A stretch of DNA of 64,000 bases from Bradyrhizobium sp. RD5-C2 (GTDB taxonomy: Bacteria > Pseudomonadota > Alphaproteobacteria > Rhizobiales > Xanthobacteraceae). Of the stretch, positions 16,252 to 25,595 are shown one piece after another. The stretch's first letter is position 1. Every line of letters begins with the position of its first letter. Below the pieces are notes generated by a model. It was not told where the DNA came from. It did no database searches and saw nothing but the letters and a program-made list of their open reading frames with translations. The DNA is taken from NCBI RefSeq assembly GCF_019972155.1, contig NZ_BOVL01000026.1, positions 1 to 64,000 of the forward strand, in the 5' to 3' direction. The position numbers and the translations under genes are program-made.

Positions 16252-16300
16252 TTGAGCGTCGCTCAAAAAATATTGAACGTCGCTCACGTTCCGATATACT
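16252..16300 (+). promoter_or_regulatory. Promoter with two tandem palindromic operators
   Basis: TTGAGCGTCGCTCAA (16252-16266) is a palindrome with 6-bp arms. A second, imperfect copy TTGAACGTCGCTCAC is at 16273-16287. The centres are 21 bp apart, which is two helical turns. The second copy overlaps a -35-like TTGAAC (16273-16278), which is 16 bp from a -10 TATACT (16295-16300). This looks like a repressed promoter for the gene at 16367, with operators of a type often bound by TetR-family regulators. Confidence 0.6.
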
Positions 16301-16366
16301 CATACGGGAGTGGCGTCTTCCGCGGATCCCCGGGGAGGCGCCCCAACCGGACATGAGGATCACCGC

Positions 16367-17428
16367 ATGCCATATTCAGCGAAGAATCTCCGGGACGCCG
16401 CCGATGCCGGGGTGATTAGCGCCGCTGATCTGGACCGGCTTCTCGCCTTCCTGGCGAGCCATGACGGGCAGGGCGCGGTGGGCGACGCAAGCCCGGCGGC
16501 CAGGTTCGATGCCGCGCATGTGCTCTGGTACGCCGGCGCGCTGATCGTGATCGGCGCCATGGGCCTGTTCTCGACCCTGGCCTTCACCCAGATGGGCGGA
16601 CGGGCGCTGACGGCCTGCGCGATCGCCTACGCCACCGCCTTCGCCGTGGCCGGTCACCACCTCTGGTACGGCAAGAATCTGCGGGTTCCCGGCGGCTTGA
16701 TGATCGCGATCGCGGTCTCGATGGCGCCGCTTGCCGTCTACGGCATCCAGGACGAACTCGGCTGGTGGGGCAAGTTCGGCAAGCCGGGAACCGTGCAGGA
16801 TTTCTACATCTGGGTGAAGGGCAGCTGGATCTTCATGGAGATCGCGACCGTCGTCGCCGGCGTCGTCGCGCTGCGCTACTTCCGCTTCGCCTTCATCGTC
16901 GCAATCATCGCGTTCGCGCTGTGGTTCATGTCGATGGATCTGGCGCCGTGGTTCAGCGGCACGAATTATGCCGATTTCGAGACGCGGCGCCGGGTGTCGG
17001 TGTGGTTCGGATTGGCCGTGCTCGCGGTGGCCTGGATCGTCGACTATCGCAGCCGCAATGGCGACTTTGCGTTCTGGCTGCATCTGTTCGGCCTGATGGC
17101 GTTCTGGGGCGGCATCACCGCGTCGGAAGGGTCAACCGAACTCTCGAAAGCGGTGTATTGCCTGCTCAATGTCGGTCTCGTCGCGATTGCGGTGATCCTG
17201 ATGCGGCGCGCCTATGCGGTGTTCGGCGCGTTCGGCATCTGCATCTATCTCGGACATCTCGCCGACGTCGTCTTCAAGGATTCGCTGTGGTTTCCGTTCT
17301 CGCTGTCGCTGATCGGAATTGCCGTGATCGCCGCAGGCTTGCTCTACCATCGCAACGAGCGTGCGATCGCCGCCTGGCTCGCGGCGCATCTGCCGGCGGG
17401 GCTGCGTCCGCGGTCCGCCACCGCGTGA
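16367..17428 (+). CDS. Multi-pass inner-membrane protein of unknown function
   Basis: A 353-residue protein from ATG 16367. The N-terminal 60 residues are soluble and helical (NLRDAADAGVISAADLDRLL resembles the short N-terminal helix pair of DUF2157 proteins). About eight hydrophobic segments follow, beginning at VLWYAGALIVIGAMGLFSTL and ending at LIGIAVIAAGLLYHR. No catalytic or transport motif is recognised. Its promoter carries two tandem palindromic operators, so it is probably under tight control by a dedicated repressor whose gene is not adjacent. A hairpin terminator follows 56 bp downstream. Confidence 0.75.
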   Translation: MPYSAKNLRDAADAGVISAADLDRLLAFLASHDGQGAVGDASPAARFDAAHVLWYAGALIVIGAMGLFSTLAFTQMGGRALTACAIAYATAFAVAGHHLWYGKNLRVPGGLMIAIAVSMAPLAVYGIQDELGWWGKFGKPGTVQDFYIWVKGSWIFMEIATVVAGVVALRYFRFAFIVAIIAFALWFMSMDLAPWFSGTNYADFETRRRVSVWFGLAVLAVAWIVDYRSRNGDFAFWLHLFGLMAFWGGITASEGSTELSKAVYCLLNVGLVAIAVILMRRAYAVFGAFGICIYLGHLADVVFKDSLWFPFSLSLIGIAVIAAGLLYHRNERAIAAWLAAHLPAGLRPRSATA

Positions 17429-17484
17429 CGCCGGACGGCATCGAAAGGCTGCTTTAGAACCGGTACAATCTGGAATTCCTACAA

Positions 17485-17516
17485 GAAGTGCGGCGCGCGA
17501 GCGCCGTTCTTCGTTT
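17485..17516 (+). terminator. Probable terminator after the membrane protein gene
   Basis: A CGGCGC/GCGCCG stem with GCGA loop (17491-17506), extended by GAAG/CTTC across a small internal mismatch, is followed by a T-rich run (17507-17516). The rest of the 306-bp gap from 17429 to 17734 holds the leader of the TonB receptor gene, including an isolated TTTAGAA at 17453 and an AT-rich stretch near 17612-17642. No small gene is seen. Confidence 0.5.
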
Positions 17517-17734
17517 CCCGGCGCAAATCCGGAAGCCGACAGAAACCATTTGCATCCTTGACTTTTCCAACCCGGCGCTTGCTCCGCGCAGCGCCTGCGC
17601 GCTTTCGTCGCGATTTTATTCCGGCCTTACGTAAAAATTTTCTGAGGTCCGTCGTCTGGACGCAGAGCGCCTCACCTCTCTAGAGGACGGCGCATCGCTT
17701 TCGCGCAAGGCGACAGTTGCTTGGGGACGACGTC

Positions 17735-20107
17735 ATGACATCAGGATCACAAACCAGCCGTCGCGGTGTTTTGCTCGCGAAGCTGTCGCTGCTCACGGTG
17801 AGTTATCTCGCACTGAGCGTTCCGCTCACGCCTTCCGCCGCGCAGGCACAATCGACGCCCTCGCAAGCCGGCGCCTCGACGCTGCCGCCGGTGACCATCA
17901 CGCCGCCGGCCGCGCAACGCCGCCGCAGCGCGCCATCGACATCGCGCAGCACGACGGCCGCGCGAGGCCGCCGTACCCAGACCGCGCGGCGGATCGAGCC
18001 TGCGGTCGCGGCAAAACCGTTTGCGGAATCGCAGGATGCCCGCACCGGCACGTCAGGCTATTTCGCCAACAGCACATCGGTTGCGACCAGGACCAACACC
18101 GCCATCGTCAACATCCCGCAATCGCTCAACGTCGTGACGCGGGAGCAGATCCGCGACCAGAACTACCAGGGCCTCACCGACGTCACCCGCTACGTTCCGG
18201 GCGTCGCGGTGCACCAGGGCGAGGGCAATCGCGACGAACTCGTGATCCGCGGCGTCGATTCCAGCGCCAATTTCTTCGTCAACGGCTTCCGCGACGACGT
18301 GCAGTATTTCCGCGACATGTACAACGCCCAGAGCATCGAGGTGCTGAAGGGCCCGAGCGCGCTGACCTTCGGCCGCGGCGCCGGCGGCGGCCTGCTCAAC
18401 CGAACGCTCAAGGAGGCTGACGGCAATCGCGTCTACGAGGCGACGGCGCAGACCGGCTCGTGGGGCGATCGCCGCGTCACCCTCGATGCCGGGCAGGCGA
18501 TCAACGAGAACGTCGCAGCAAGGCTCAACGTGTTCTACGAGGGCGCCGACGCCTTCCGCGACTTCAACCATCTGGAGCGCTACGGCATCAACCCGACGGT
18601 GACGCTGAAGCCCGACGACAACACCAAAATCAAGCTGAGCTACGAGTATTTCCACGACGAGCGCACCGCCGACCGCGGCAATCCCTCGCAGGGTGTGCCG
18701 GGCGGCGCGACCCGCTTCAATCCGACGGCGCCGTTTGCGCCGAACGGCGACTTCTCGACCTTCTTCGGCAGCCCGAGGCTGAACACCGCGCAGGCGACGG
18801 TGCAGACCGGCATGGCCATCATCGAGCATGATTTCGAGAACGGGCTGACGGTGCGCAACGGCACCATCGCCGCCGACTACCAGAAGTTCTACCAGAACAT
18901 CTATCCGACCGGCGGCGCGCTGGCGGGTGCGGTCAACCCGGCGGATACCGCGGTCAATCTCGGCGCCTATCAGCACACCACCAACCGCGACAACGTCTTC
19001 AACCAGACCGATTTCACCTACAAGACCTGGACCGGTCCGCTGTTCCATACCGTCGGCTTCGGCACTGAATTCGGCCGCCAGAGCGGCGTCGACATCCGCA
19101 ACACCGGCGTGTTCCCGAACGGCACCAACACCATCGTGCAGAACCCGTTCGCGCCGACCTATTTCGGCGCGGTGACGTTCCTTCACCATTTCACCGGCAC
19201 CAACACCGACGGCGTCACCACGCCGGACTCGAACAGCCGCTATGCGCTGAACATCCAGTCCGGCTATGTCAGGGACACCATCGAGATTTCCCGCGCCGTT
19301 CAGATCATCGCCGGCGCGCGGTTCGACCGCTTCGACATGTCGGCGACCGACATGAACACCAACACCAATCGCGGCCGGGTCGACAATCTGGTCTCGCCAC
19401 AGGCCGCCCTGATCATCAAGCCGATCGAGCAGATGTCGGTCTATACCGCCTACAGCATCTCCTATCTGCCGGCCTCGGGCGACCAGTTCAGCTCGCTGAC
19501 CGACGGCACGCTGATCCTGCAGCCGCAGCGCTTCGAGAATGTCGAGCTCGGCATGAAGTGGAACATCAATCCGAAGCTGTTGTTCTCGACCGCGGTCTAC
19601 AATCTGAACCGCACAAACCAGCCGATCCCCGACGGCAACAATCCCGGCTTCTTCTTCCCCTCGGGAAGCACATTGACCCGCGGCGTCGAGGCAAGCTTGA
19701 CCGGCCATGTCACCGAGCAGTGGCAGTCGTCGCTGGCCTATGCCTATACGGATGCGAAGATCACCGGCGCCACCTCGCCGACGGTCGTTCCCGGCAACCG
19801 CGTCCAGCTCGTGCCGTACAATCAGTTTGCCTGGTGGAACAAGTATCAGTTCACGCCGATGTGGGCGGCGGCGCTCGGCGTGATCTATTTCGGCGATTCC
19901 TTCGCCTCGTCCGACGACACCGTGCGGCTGCCGAGCTTCGTCCGCTTCGACGCAGCGGTCTATGCCAAGATCGACGAGACCTGGAGCGCCCAGCTCAATG
20001 TCGAGAACATCTTCGACAAGGGCTATTGGGCCTCCGCCGACGGCAACAACAATATCTCACCGGGACAGGGTCGCACGGTGCGGCTGACGGCGCGGGCGAG
20101 GTTTTAG
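17735..20107 (+). CDS. TonB-dependent siderophore receptor
   Basis: A 790-residue outer-membrane receptor from ATG 17735. Parts in order: signal peptide (to AQAQ, about residue 39), an Arg/Ser/Thr-rich linker of some 60 residues, a plug domain (IPQSLNVVTREQIRDQNYQG, then GVDSSANFFVNGFRDDVQYF and IEVLKGPSALTFGRGAGGG), and a 22-strand barrel ending in an aromatic residue (TARARF). The plug motifs are those of ferri-siderophore receptors such as FhuA/FpvA relatives. Ligand cannot be inferred. No TonB box is obvious and no signalling extension is present. Iron regulation is expected, but no complete iron-response motif was found upstream. Confidence 0.93.
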   Translation: MTSGSQTSRRGVLLAKLSLLTVSYLALSVPLTPSAAQAQSTPSQAGASTLPPVTITPPAAQRRRSAPSTSRSTTAARGRRTQTARRIEPAVAAKPFAESQDARTGTSGYFANSTSVATRTNTAIVNIPQSLNVVTREQIRDQNYQGLTDVTRYVPGVAVHQGEGNRDELVIRGVDSSANFFVNGFRDDVQYFRDMYNAQSIEVLKGPSALTFGRGAGGGLLNRTLKEADGNRVYEATAQTGSWGDRRVTLDAGQAINENVAARLNVFYEGADAFRDFNHLERYGINPTVTLKPDDNTKIKLSYEYFHDERTADRGNPSQGVPGGATRFNPTAPFAPNGDFSTFFGSPRLNTAQATVQTGMAIIEHDFENGLTVRNGTIAADYQKFYQNIYPTGGALAGAVNPADTAVNLGAYQHTTNRDNVFNQTDFTYKTWTGPLFHTVGFGTEFGRQSGVDIRNTGVFPNGTNTIVQNPFAPTYFGAVTFLHHFTGTNTDGVTTPDSNSRYALNIQSGYVRDTIEISRAVQIIAGARFDRFDMSATDMNTNTNRGRVDNLVSPQAALIIKPIEQMSVYTAYSISYLPASGDQFSSLTDGTLILQPQRFENVELGMKWNINPKLLFSTAVYNLNRTNQPIPDGNNPGFFFPSGSTLTRGVEASLTGHVTEQWQSSLAYAYTDAKITGATSPTVVPGNRVQLVPYNQFAWWNKYQFTPMWAAALGVIYFGDSFASSDDTVRLPSFVRFDAAVYAKIDETWSAQLNVENIFDKGYWASADGNNNISPGQGRTVRLTARARF

Positions 20108-20132
20108 GGATAGAGGGCGCCGACTATCGTGC

Positions 20133-20220
20133 CGTCATTGCGAGCGAAGCGAAGCAATCCATCGTTCCGCACAAGAGGAAGGATGGATTGCTTCGTCGCT
20201 TGCGCTCCTCGCAATGACGT
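20133..20220. repeat. Palindromic repeat, CGTCATTGCGAG family (copy 1)
   Basis: Two near-complementary arms of about 35 bp (starting CGTCATTGCGAGCGAAGCGA and ending CTCCTCGCAATGACG) enclose a short variable centre. It lies between the convergent TonB receptor and malonyl-CoA decarboxylase genes. Other copies are at 31063, 35035 and 55431. The fold would form a long hairpin and could serve as a bidirectional terminator. Confidence 0.85.
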
Positions 20221-20236
20221 GGAGAGAGGCGGCCTG

Positions 20237-21589
20237 CTACCCCAGCCGCATGTCGAGCAGCCGCCGGCCTTCGCCCTTCAGCAGCTTCTTCACCGCGCTC
20301 GAGGCGATCACCTCGCCGGTGTTGGCGTAGGCCTCGTGGTTCTTCTCGATGTCGTCGAGGCGGTAGAGGTAGTTGACCATGACGCCGGCAGATTCGCGCA
20401 GGCCCTTGGGCGAGAGGTCGCCGAGCCAGTTGATCCGCTCCAGCCGCGCGCCGTTGCCGAGATGGAAGCGCGCAACCGAATCGATCTGCCGTCCCTTCGG
20501 CGTGCGCGCCTTCAGGAAGTAGTAGGCGGCGAGCGGCTCCAGCACGGCGCGAAGCTGCGTGGCGAGCTCGGCGTTTTCGAACCAGTCGGGCTTGCCAAGG
20601 CTCTCCAGGAGCTGACGGTCCTCGTCGGTAAGCGGCACGTCATCGGCCTGCTTCACCCACTGCATGAAGCCCGGCACCGGCGACAGCGTCACGAAATTGT
20701 CGAGCTTGGGCAATTCGCGGCGCAGTTCCTCCACCACCTGCTTGATCAGGAAGCTGCCGAACGAGATGCCGCCGAGCCCGCGCTGGGTGTTGGAGATCGA
20801 ATAGAACACCGCGGTGCGGGCGCGCTCGACCGGCACCGGCTCGCGCTCTTCGGCAAGCAGCGGCGCGATCGCGCCCGGAATGGCTTCGGTCAGCGCGACC
20901 TCGACGAAGATCAGCGGCTCGTCGGCCAGCGCCGGATGGAAGAACGCGTAGCAGCGGCGGTCCACCGGATCGATGCGGCGGCGCAGGTCGTCCCAGTCAC
21001 GGATCTCGTGCACGGCCTCATAGCGGATGATCTTTTCCAGAATATTGGCCGGCGACGACCAGTCTATCCTGCGCAGCACGAGGAATCCCCTGTTGAACCA
21101 GGACGAGAGCAGATGCACCACGTCGCGATCGAGCGCGGCGAGGTCCTTGTTGCCCTTCATCAATGAAAGCAGATCCGAGCGGATCGACACCAGCTCGCCG
21201 GTGCCGCCCGGCGCGCGATTGAGCCGGCGGATCAATTCCTGGCGGCGCGGCTCGGAGGCGAAATGCAGGTCGCTGGCGTCGTCGCCATTGGCTTTGGCGC
21301 GCCAGCTCTCGATCGCCTGCGCCAGTCTGGCGTGATCGGGGCCGAAATCGCGCGCCAGCGTCTGGAAGAACGACAGGCGGCCGGCGGCATCGAGGTGGTG
21401 GTAGCGGTCGAGCACTTCGCGCGCCATCGCGGTGCCGGAGGCCTCGCCGCGGCCGGACAGCAGCGCCTCGCACAATTCCAGCAGCTCGGACGCATCCTGC
21501 TTGTCGTCGGTCGGGCTGGCGCGGCCGAGCAGGACGCGGCCGCGTTCGGAAATCGTCGAGAGCAGGTCGGAGAAGAAGGCGTTGGCCAT
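20237..21589 (-). CDS. Malonyl-CoA decarboxylase
   Basis: A 450-residue enzyme that converts malonyl-CoA to acetyl-CoA and CO2. The helical N-terminal domain runs to about 170, followed by the acetyltransferase-like catalytic domain. Characteristic blocks are HPALADEPLIFVEVALTEAI, SISNTQRGLGGISFGSFLIK with the catalytic Ser, and ARFHLGNGARLERINWLGD with the catalytic His. Rhizobia use it with MatB and a malonate carrier to consume malonate, but neither partner gene is adjacent here. The gene is monocistronic by layout, convergent with the TonB receptor and 149 bp from the AraC gene upstream. Confidence 0.93.
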   Translation of the reverse strand: MANAFFSDLLSTISERGRVLLGRASPTDDKQDASELLELCEALLSGRGEASGTAMAREVLDRYHHLDAAGRLSFFQTLARDFGPDHARLAQAIESWRAKANGDDASDLHFASEPRRQELIRRLNRAPGGTGELVSIRSDLLSLMKGNKDLAALDRDVVHLLSSWFNRGFLVLRRIDWSSPANILEKIIRYEAVHEIRDWDDLRRRIDPVDRRCYAFFHPALADEPLIFVEVALTEAIPGAIAPLLAEEREPVPVERARTAVFYSISNTQRGLGGISFGSFLIKQVVEELRRELPKLDNFVTLSPVPGFMQWVKQADDVPLTDEDRQLLESLGKPDWFENAELATQLRAVLEPLAAYYFLKARTPKGRQIDSVARFHLGNGARLERINWLGDLSPKGLRESAGVMVNYLYRLDDIEKNHEAYANTGEVIASSAVKKLLKGEGRRLLDMRLG

Positions 21590-21738
21590 GGGCAGTTCGT
21601 ATCCAGCGGGTCGTATTCAGTGAAGCCGGACCTTACACGGGATTTAAGGTCGGGAGGACTGCAGTCAAGCGCATGGATCGTACGGAAATATGTCGCAGGA
21701 CGACAACGGTATAATTCGTCGCCGGTGACCAATCGGGG

Positions 21739-22548
21739 TCACGTTTTCTCCGCGAACGCGGTCGGCGTCTTGCCGGTGACCTGGCGGAACGCATGGGAAA
21801 ATGCCGGCACGCTGGCATAACCGAGGTCGGAGGCGACCTGCTTGACCGAAACGTTTGCGCTGGTCGACAGGCGTTCGATCGCGGCCGCGATGCGGGCGCG
21901 CTGGCACCAGCTCTTGAAGGACAGTTGCGTCTCCGCCGAGAACAGGCGCGAGAGTGTCCGCGCCGAGGTGCCGATCGTGCGCGCCAGCGCATCGATTTCG
22001 TGGTCCTTGGTCGGATCGGCCAATACGATGTCGGCGGCGCGGCGGCAGCGCGGCTCCTGCGGCAGAGGGATGAAGGTCGCGGAATCCTCGGCCTGGTGCA
22101 GCTCCAGCATCACGAGCCTGATCAGGAGGTCGGTGCGCTCGCGTCCGCATGAAGCGTCGAACAGCGCAAGGATCGCCTGGTGCACCAGCGGCGACACCCG
22201 CACCACGAATTCATGGCCGAGGCTGTCGCTGCGCTTCTCGCGCGCGAGCCACGCCCGGTCGAAATACAGCGTGCGCATCTCGATATCGGCGAGCACGTCG
22301 ATCGCGTGGGGGAGCAGGGCCGGGACCCAAACCGCGCGGTCCGGCGGCACCAGCCAGCGGCCCTTCGGCGTCGTCACCTGCATGGTGCCGCTCGCGGCAT
22401 AGACCAGCTGCGCCTCGCGGTGCATGTGCGGGTCGAGGCGGACGCCCTTTTGGTAGCTGCGCGCGACCATGTGCACGCCATCGCCGGTGACGCGCCGGTC
22501 CTTGTGGAGGGCTCTTATTGGCGGCTCAGCGATAGTCATTGGCGACAT
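21739..22548 (-). CDS. AraC-family regulator with N-terminal cupin
   Basis: A 269-residue regulator. Residues about 25-110 form a cupin sensor (DPHMHREAQLVYAASGTMQV, PDRAVWVPALLPHAIDV). The C-terminal 100 residues hold two HTH motifs (IDALARTIGTSARTLSRLF and VKQVASDLGYASVPAFSHAF, followed by the conserved FRQVTGKTPTAF). It is divergent from an MFS transporter with 66 bp between the start codons, and so most likely controls that transporter in response to a small molecule. Confidence 0.92.
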   Translation of the reverse strand: MSPMTIAEPPIRALHKDRRVTGDGVHMVARSYQKGVRLDPHMHREAQLVYAASGTMQVTTPKGRWLVPPDRAVWVPALLPHAIDVLADIEMRTLYFDRAWLAREKRSDSLGHEFVVRVSPLVHQAILALFDASCGRERTDLLIRLVMLELHQAEDSATFIPLPQEPRCRRAADIVLADPTKDHEIDALARTIGTSARTLSRLFSAETQLSFKSWCQRARIAAAIERLSTSANVSVKQVASDLGYASVPAFSHAFRQVTGKTPTAFAEKT

Positions 22549-22614
22549 CCCGTCAGGACAAGCACCTATAACCTATTTTCGAGCAATTGAAGAATCGCGC
22601 GAGAGACGTGCCTC

Positions 22615-23805
22615 ATGAGCAGCCCAACGAACAGTCCTAGCCGGGTGATCAGCTTCGTCAACGCCGGCCATTTCATCGACCACTATGCGATGCTGATTTT
22701 CGCGGCCGCGGTCATCATCATGGGCCCGGCGCTCGGCATGGCCTATTCGGAGCTGCTGCCTTATGCGACGCCAGGCTTCATCGCCTTCGGCGCCGGCTCG
22801 CTGATCACCGGCTGGCTCGGCGACCGCTGGAGCCGCCGCCACATGATGCTGATCTTCTTCGTTGGCATCGGCCTGTCGATGATCTCGGTCGGCTTCGTGC
22901 AGACGCCGCTGCAACTCGGCGCCGCGCTGCTGGCGATCGGCATCTTCGCCTCGATCTACCATCCGGTCGGCACTGCGATGATCGTGTCCTATGCCGAGAA
23001 GCTCGGCGCCCAGATGGGGATCAACGGCGTCTGGGGCAATCTCGGCGTCGCCTCCTCGGCGCTGGTCACCGGCGTGATCGGCCAGTATCTCGGCTGGCGT
23101 TGGGCCTTCATCGTGCCCGGCACGGTCACCGTGCTGGTCGGCATCGCCTTTGCGATGACGGTGGTGCATGAGGACCGCAAGGGGTCCAAACAGGCCGCAG
23201 CCCAGGTGCGGGTCGCCAAGGAAGACATGTGGCGGGTCGTGCTGTCGCTCTTGATCGTGGTGATCGCGATCTCGACCACCTTCAACGCGGTGACGGTGGC
23301 GCTGCCAAAGCTGTTCGCCGAACGGCTCGCCGATCTGACCAGGAGCCCGGCGCTGCTCGGCGTGATCGCCGCCGGGGTCTATGTGTTCGGCGCGATGACG
23401 CAGTACACGATCGGCAAGCTGCTCGACAGGCATTCGCTGAAGACGGTGGCGCTGCCGCTGTCGTTCATGCTGGCGCCGTTCCTCTATCTGGCGGCGAGCC
23501 TGTCCAACCTGCCGCTGATCGTGGTCTCGATCGGCATCGTGATGGGTGCGTTCGGCCAGGTCACGGTGAACGATGCGATGGTCGGCAAGTACACCACCGA
23601 GGAATGGCGCTCGCGCGCCTACGCGGTGCGCTATTTCGTCGGCTTCACCGCCGCGGGCGCCTCCGTCGGCCTGGTGGCGTGGCTGTACGACCAGGGCGGC
23701 TTCTCCATGATGCTGCGCGCCTTTGCCGCGCTGTGCCTGCTGGCGATCGCGGCCGCGATTATCCTGCCGCGCGAGATCCGTACGCCGGCCGCGCAAGGGG
23801 GCTGA
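22615..23805 (+). CDS. MFS transporter (fosmidomycin-resistance-like branch)
   Basis: A 396-residue, 12-helix major facilitator. The loop 2-3 motif GDRWSRRHMM near residue 70 and the start FVNAGHFIDHYAMLIF, with its HxxDH pattern in helix 1, are found in the fosmidomycin-resistance/cyanate-like branch of exporters. Divergent from the AraC gene, which probably regulates it. The hydrophobic C-terminus ends near ILPREIRTP. A hairpin follows 36 bp downstream. The substrate is unknown. Confidence 0.88.
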   Translation: MSSPTNSPSRVISFVNAGHFIDHYAMLIFAAAVIIMGPALGMAYSELLPYATPGFIAFGAGSLITGWLGDRWSRRHMMLIFFVGIGLSMISVGFVQTPLQLGAALLAIGIFASIYHPVGTAMIVSYAEKLGAQMGINGVWGNLGVASSALVTGVIGQYLGWRWAFIVPGTVTVLVGIAFAMTVVHEDRKGSKQAAAQVRVAKEDMWRVVLSLLIVVIAISTTFNAVTVALPKLFAERLADLTRSPALLGVIAAGVYVFGAMTQYTIGKLLDRHSLKTVALPLSFMLAPFLYLAASLSNLPLIVVSIGIVMGAFGQVTVNDAMVGKYTTEEWRSRAYAVRYFVGFTAAGASVGLVAWLYDQGGFSMMLRAFAALCLLAIAAAIILPREIRTPAAQGG

Positions 23806-23840
23806 TCCCGGGCGTCTTGCGCCGCTTGCCGTTGAGGCAA

Positions 23841-23868
23841 AGCGCACCCGCCGGCGGGCGGGTGCGCT
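23841..23868 (+). terminator. Hairpin after the MFS gene
   Basis: A perfect 12-bp stem, AGCGCACCCGCC (23841-23852) with GGCGGGTGCGCT (23857-23868), closes a 4-nt loop. No U-tract follows, so it may slow or help terminate transcription without being a full intrinsic terminator. The rest of the 206-bp gap to 24011 shows no gene. Confidence 0.5.
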
Positions 23869-24011
23869 GATCGGCGCCTGCCGGCATTCGTGACTTGGTC
23901 ACGCTTCGCGAACTTTGTTCCAACCCGCAGGTGTGGTACCTTTAGCTGGGCCTCGGGGACGAAGGCGTCGGTTGCGCCTCTTTGCACGTATTTTGGAGCA
24001 GCCGGAGCGCC

Positions 24012-25571
24012 ATGGGCGAGATTCGCGACTTCAAGTCAGGTCGGTCACAGTCCGACAATACACAGCCTCCCGGCAATTCAGTGCCGCGGCGCCTGGCTGC
24101 GATCGTAGCCGGCGATATCGCCGGCTACAGCCGGCTGATGCAACTTGACGAAGAAGGCACCCATGCCCGCGTCAAGCGGACCGTGCGCGATCTGATCGAA
24201 CCGACCATTGCAGAACACCACGGCAAGCTGGTCAAGACCACCGGCGACGGCTTCATCGCGATGTTCGACAGCCCGGTCGAGGCCGTTCGGTGCAGCATCG
24301 TGATTCAACAGAACATGATCGGCCGCAACGCGGCGGTCGCGCGAGATAACTGGATCGAGTACCGGATCGGCGTCAACCTCGGCGACGTCATCATCGAGCC
24401 CGACGACATCTATGGCGACGGCGTCAACGTGGCCTCGCGCCTGGAAGGGATCGCGGCGCCGGGTGATGTCTTCATCTCCGGCGGCATCTACGAGCAGATC
24501 AAGCACAAGATGGTCTGCGGGTACGAATCGCTCGGCGACAAGAAGGTCAAGAACATCACCGATCCGGTCCGGGTCTATCGCGTGTTGCCGGACGCTGCCG
24601 CATACCAGAGGACGCGCCGGCGCCGTGAGTCCATCCTGCTTACGCTGCTCGGACTGGCGGTCGCAATCATCGCTGGCGGCGTGCTCTGGTACATGCTGGC
24701 GCAACCGCGCAGCAAGCCGATCGACGTGGCGCGGGCGCCTCCGTCACCGGCCGCATCGCCGGCCGTTCAGCAGCCCGCGCCGAGCCCGGCTCCGGCGCCG
24801 GCTCCAGGCCAAGCTGCAAGTCCGGTCCCGAGTGCCGCACCGACGCAGCAAGCCTCGCCTCAAGCCGCACCCTCTGCGGCTCCGGCCGCGTCGGTACCGG
24901 AGCCCGAAATGGTCTCGCTGCGGGGCGGCAGCTTCTCGATGGGCAGCAATGACGATCCCTCGGAACGGCCGATCCGCAGGGTGACGGTCAAGCCGTTCGC
25001 GATGGGCAAATATCCGGTCACGGTGCTGGAATGGAACGCCTGCGCGGCGGCCAAGGCGTGCGGCTTCACGGCCGGCGGAAAGGACGACATGCCGGTCACC
25101 AATGTGAGCTGGAGTGACGCGAAGCAGTATGTGGCATGGTTGGCCGAGCGCACCGGCAAGGCCTACCGGCTACCGAGCGAAGCCGAATGGGAATATGCGG
25201 CGCGCGGCGGCACGCAATCGAAATACTGGTGGGGCGACCAGATGCAATCGGGCAACGTCGGTTGCAAGGATTGCGGCGGCGGTGATGCCGCCGAACAGCC
25301 GGTCAAGGTCGGCAGCCTCAAGCCGAATCCGTTCGGTCTCTACGACATGGGCGGCGGTGTCGATCAGTGGGTCGAGGATTGCTGGCACAGGAACTACCAG
25401 GGCGCTCCGGCCGACGGCGCGGTGTGGTCCGGCGGCGACTGCGGCTCCCATGTCATTCGTTCCGGCTCCTGGAAGAATGATGCGCGCTATGTCCGTCCGG
25501 CCAATCGCGACAATTACGACACCAATGTTCGCTACCCGACCCACGGTTTCCGGGTCGCGCTGTCGCCCTGA
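24012..25571 (+). CDS. Class III adenylate/guanylate cyclase fused to a SUMF1/FGE-like domain
   Basis: A 519-residue protein from ATG 24012 (GGAGC ribosome site). Residues about 28-195 are a class III cyclase catalytic domain with metal ligands Asp35 (AGDIAGYS) and Asp79 (TTGDGF) and the Asn139/Arg143 pair (GDGVNVASRLE). One membrane helix follows (207-229), then a Pro/Ala-rich linker (243-297), then a SUMF1-like domain (299-517: SLRGGSFSMGS, RLPSEAEWEYAARGG, FGLYDMGGGVDQWVED, RSGSWKND). The cyclase faces the cytosol and the C-terminal domain should be periplasmic. The paired cysteines needed for formylglycine formation are not present, so that domain is probably a sensor or binding module. 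The DUF4399 gene follows by 24 bp. Confidence 0.88.
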   Translation: MGEIRDFKSGRSQSDNTQPPGNSVPRRLAAIVAGDIAGYSRLMQLDEEGTHARVKRTVRDLIEPTIAEHHGKLVKTTGDGFIAMFDSPVEAVRCSIVIQQNMIGRNAAVARDNWIEYRIGVNLGDVIIEPDDIYGDGVNVASRLEGIAAPGDVFISGGIYEQIKHKMVCGYESLGDKKVKNITDPVRVYRVLPDAAAYQRTRRRRESILLTLLGLAVAIIAGGVLWYMLAQPRSKPIDVARAPPSPAASPAVQQPAPSPAPAPAPGQAASPVPSAAPTQQASPQAAPSAAPAASVPEPEMVSLRGGSFSMGSNDDPSERPIRRVTVKPFAMGKYPVTVLEWNACAAAKACGFTAGGKDDMPVTNVSWSDAKQYVAWLAERTGKAYRLPSEAEWEYAARGGTQSKYWWGDQMQSGNVGCKDCGGGDAAEQPVKVGSLKPNPFGLYDMGGGVDQWVEDCWHRNYQGAPADGAVWSGGDCGSHVIRSGSWKNDARYVRPANRDNYDTNVRYPTHGFRVALSP

Positions 25572-25595
25572 GCATTCGCCAGGTTTGGAGGGGTT

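Noticed and set aside
17453..17478. Possible iron-control element (TTTAGAA) upstream of the siderophore receptor
   Set aside because: Only the left half-site is present. The complementary TTCTAAA half is missing, so an Irr/Fur-type box cannot be claimed.
18053..19708. 551-codon minus frame within the TonB receptor gene
   Set aside because: Shadow of the receptor gene; the plug and barrel motifs are on the plus strand.
25110..25571. Formylglycine-generating enzyme activity in the cyclase fusion
   Set aside because: The C-terminal domain lacks the paired cysteines (RSGSWKND is where they should be), so sulfatase activation is unlikely.
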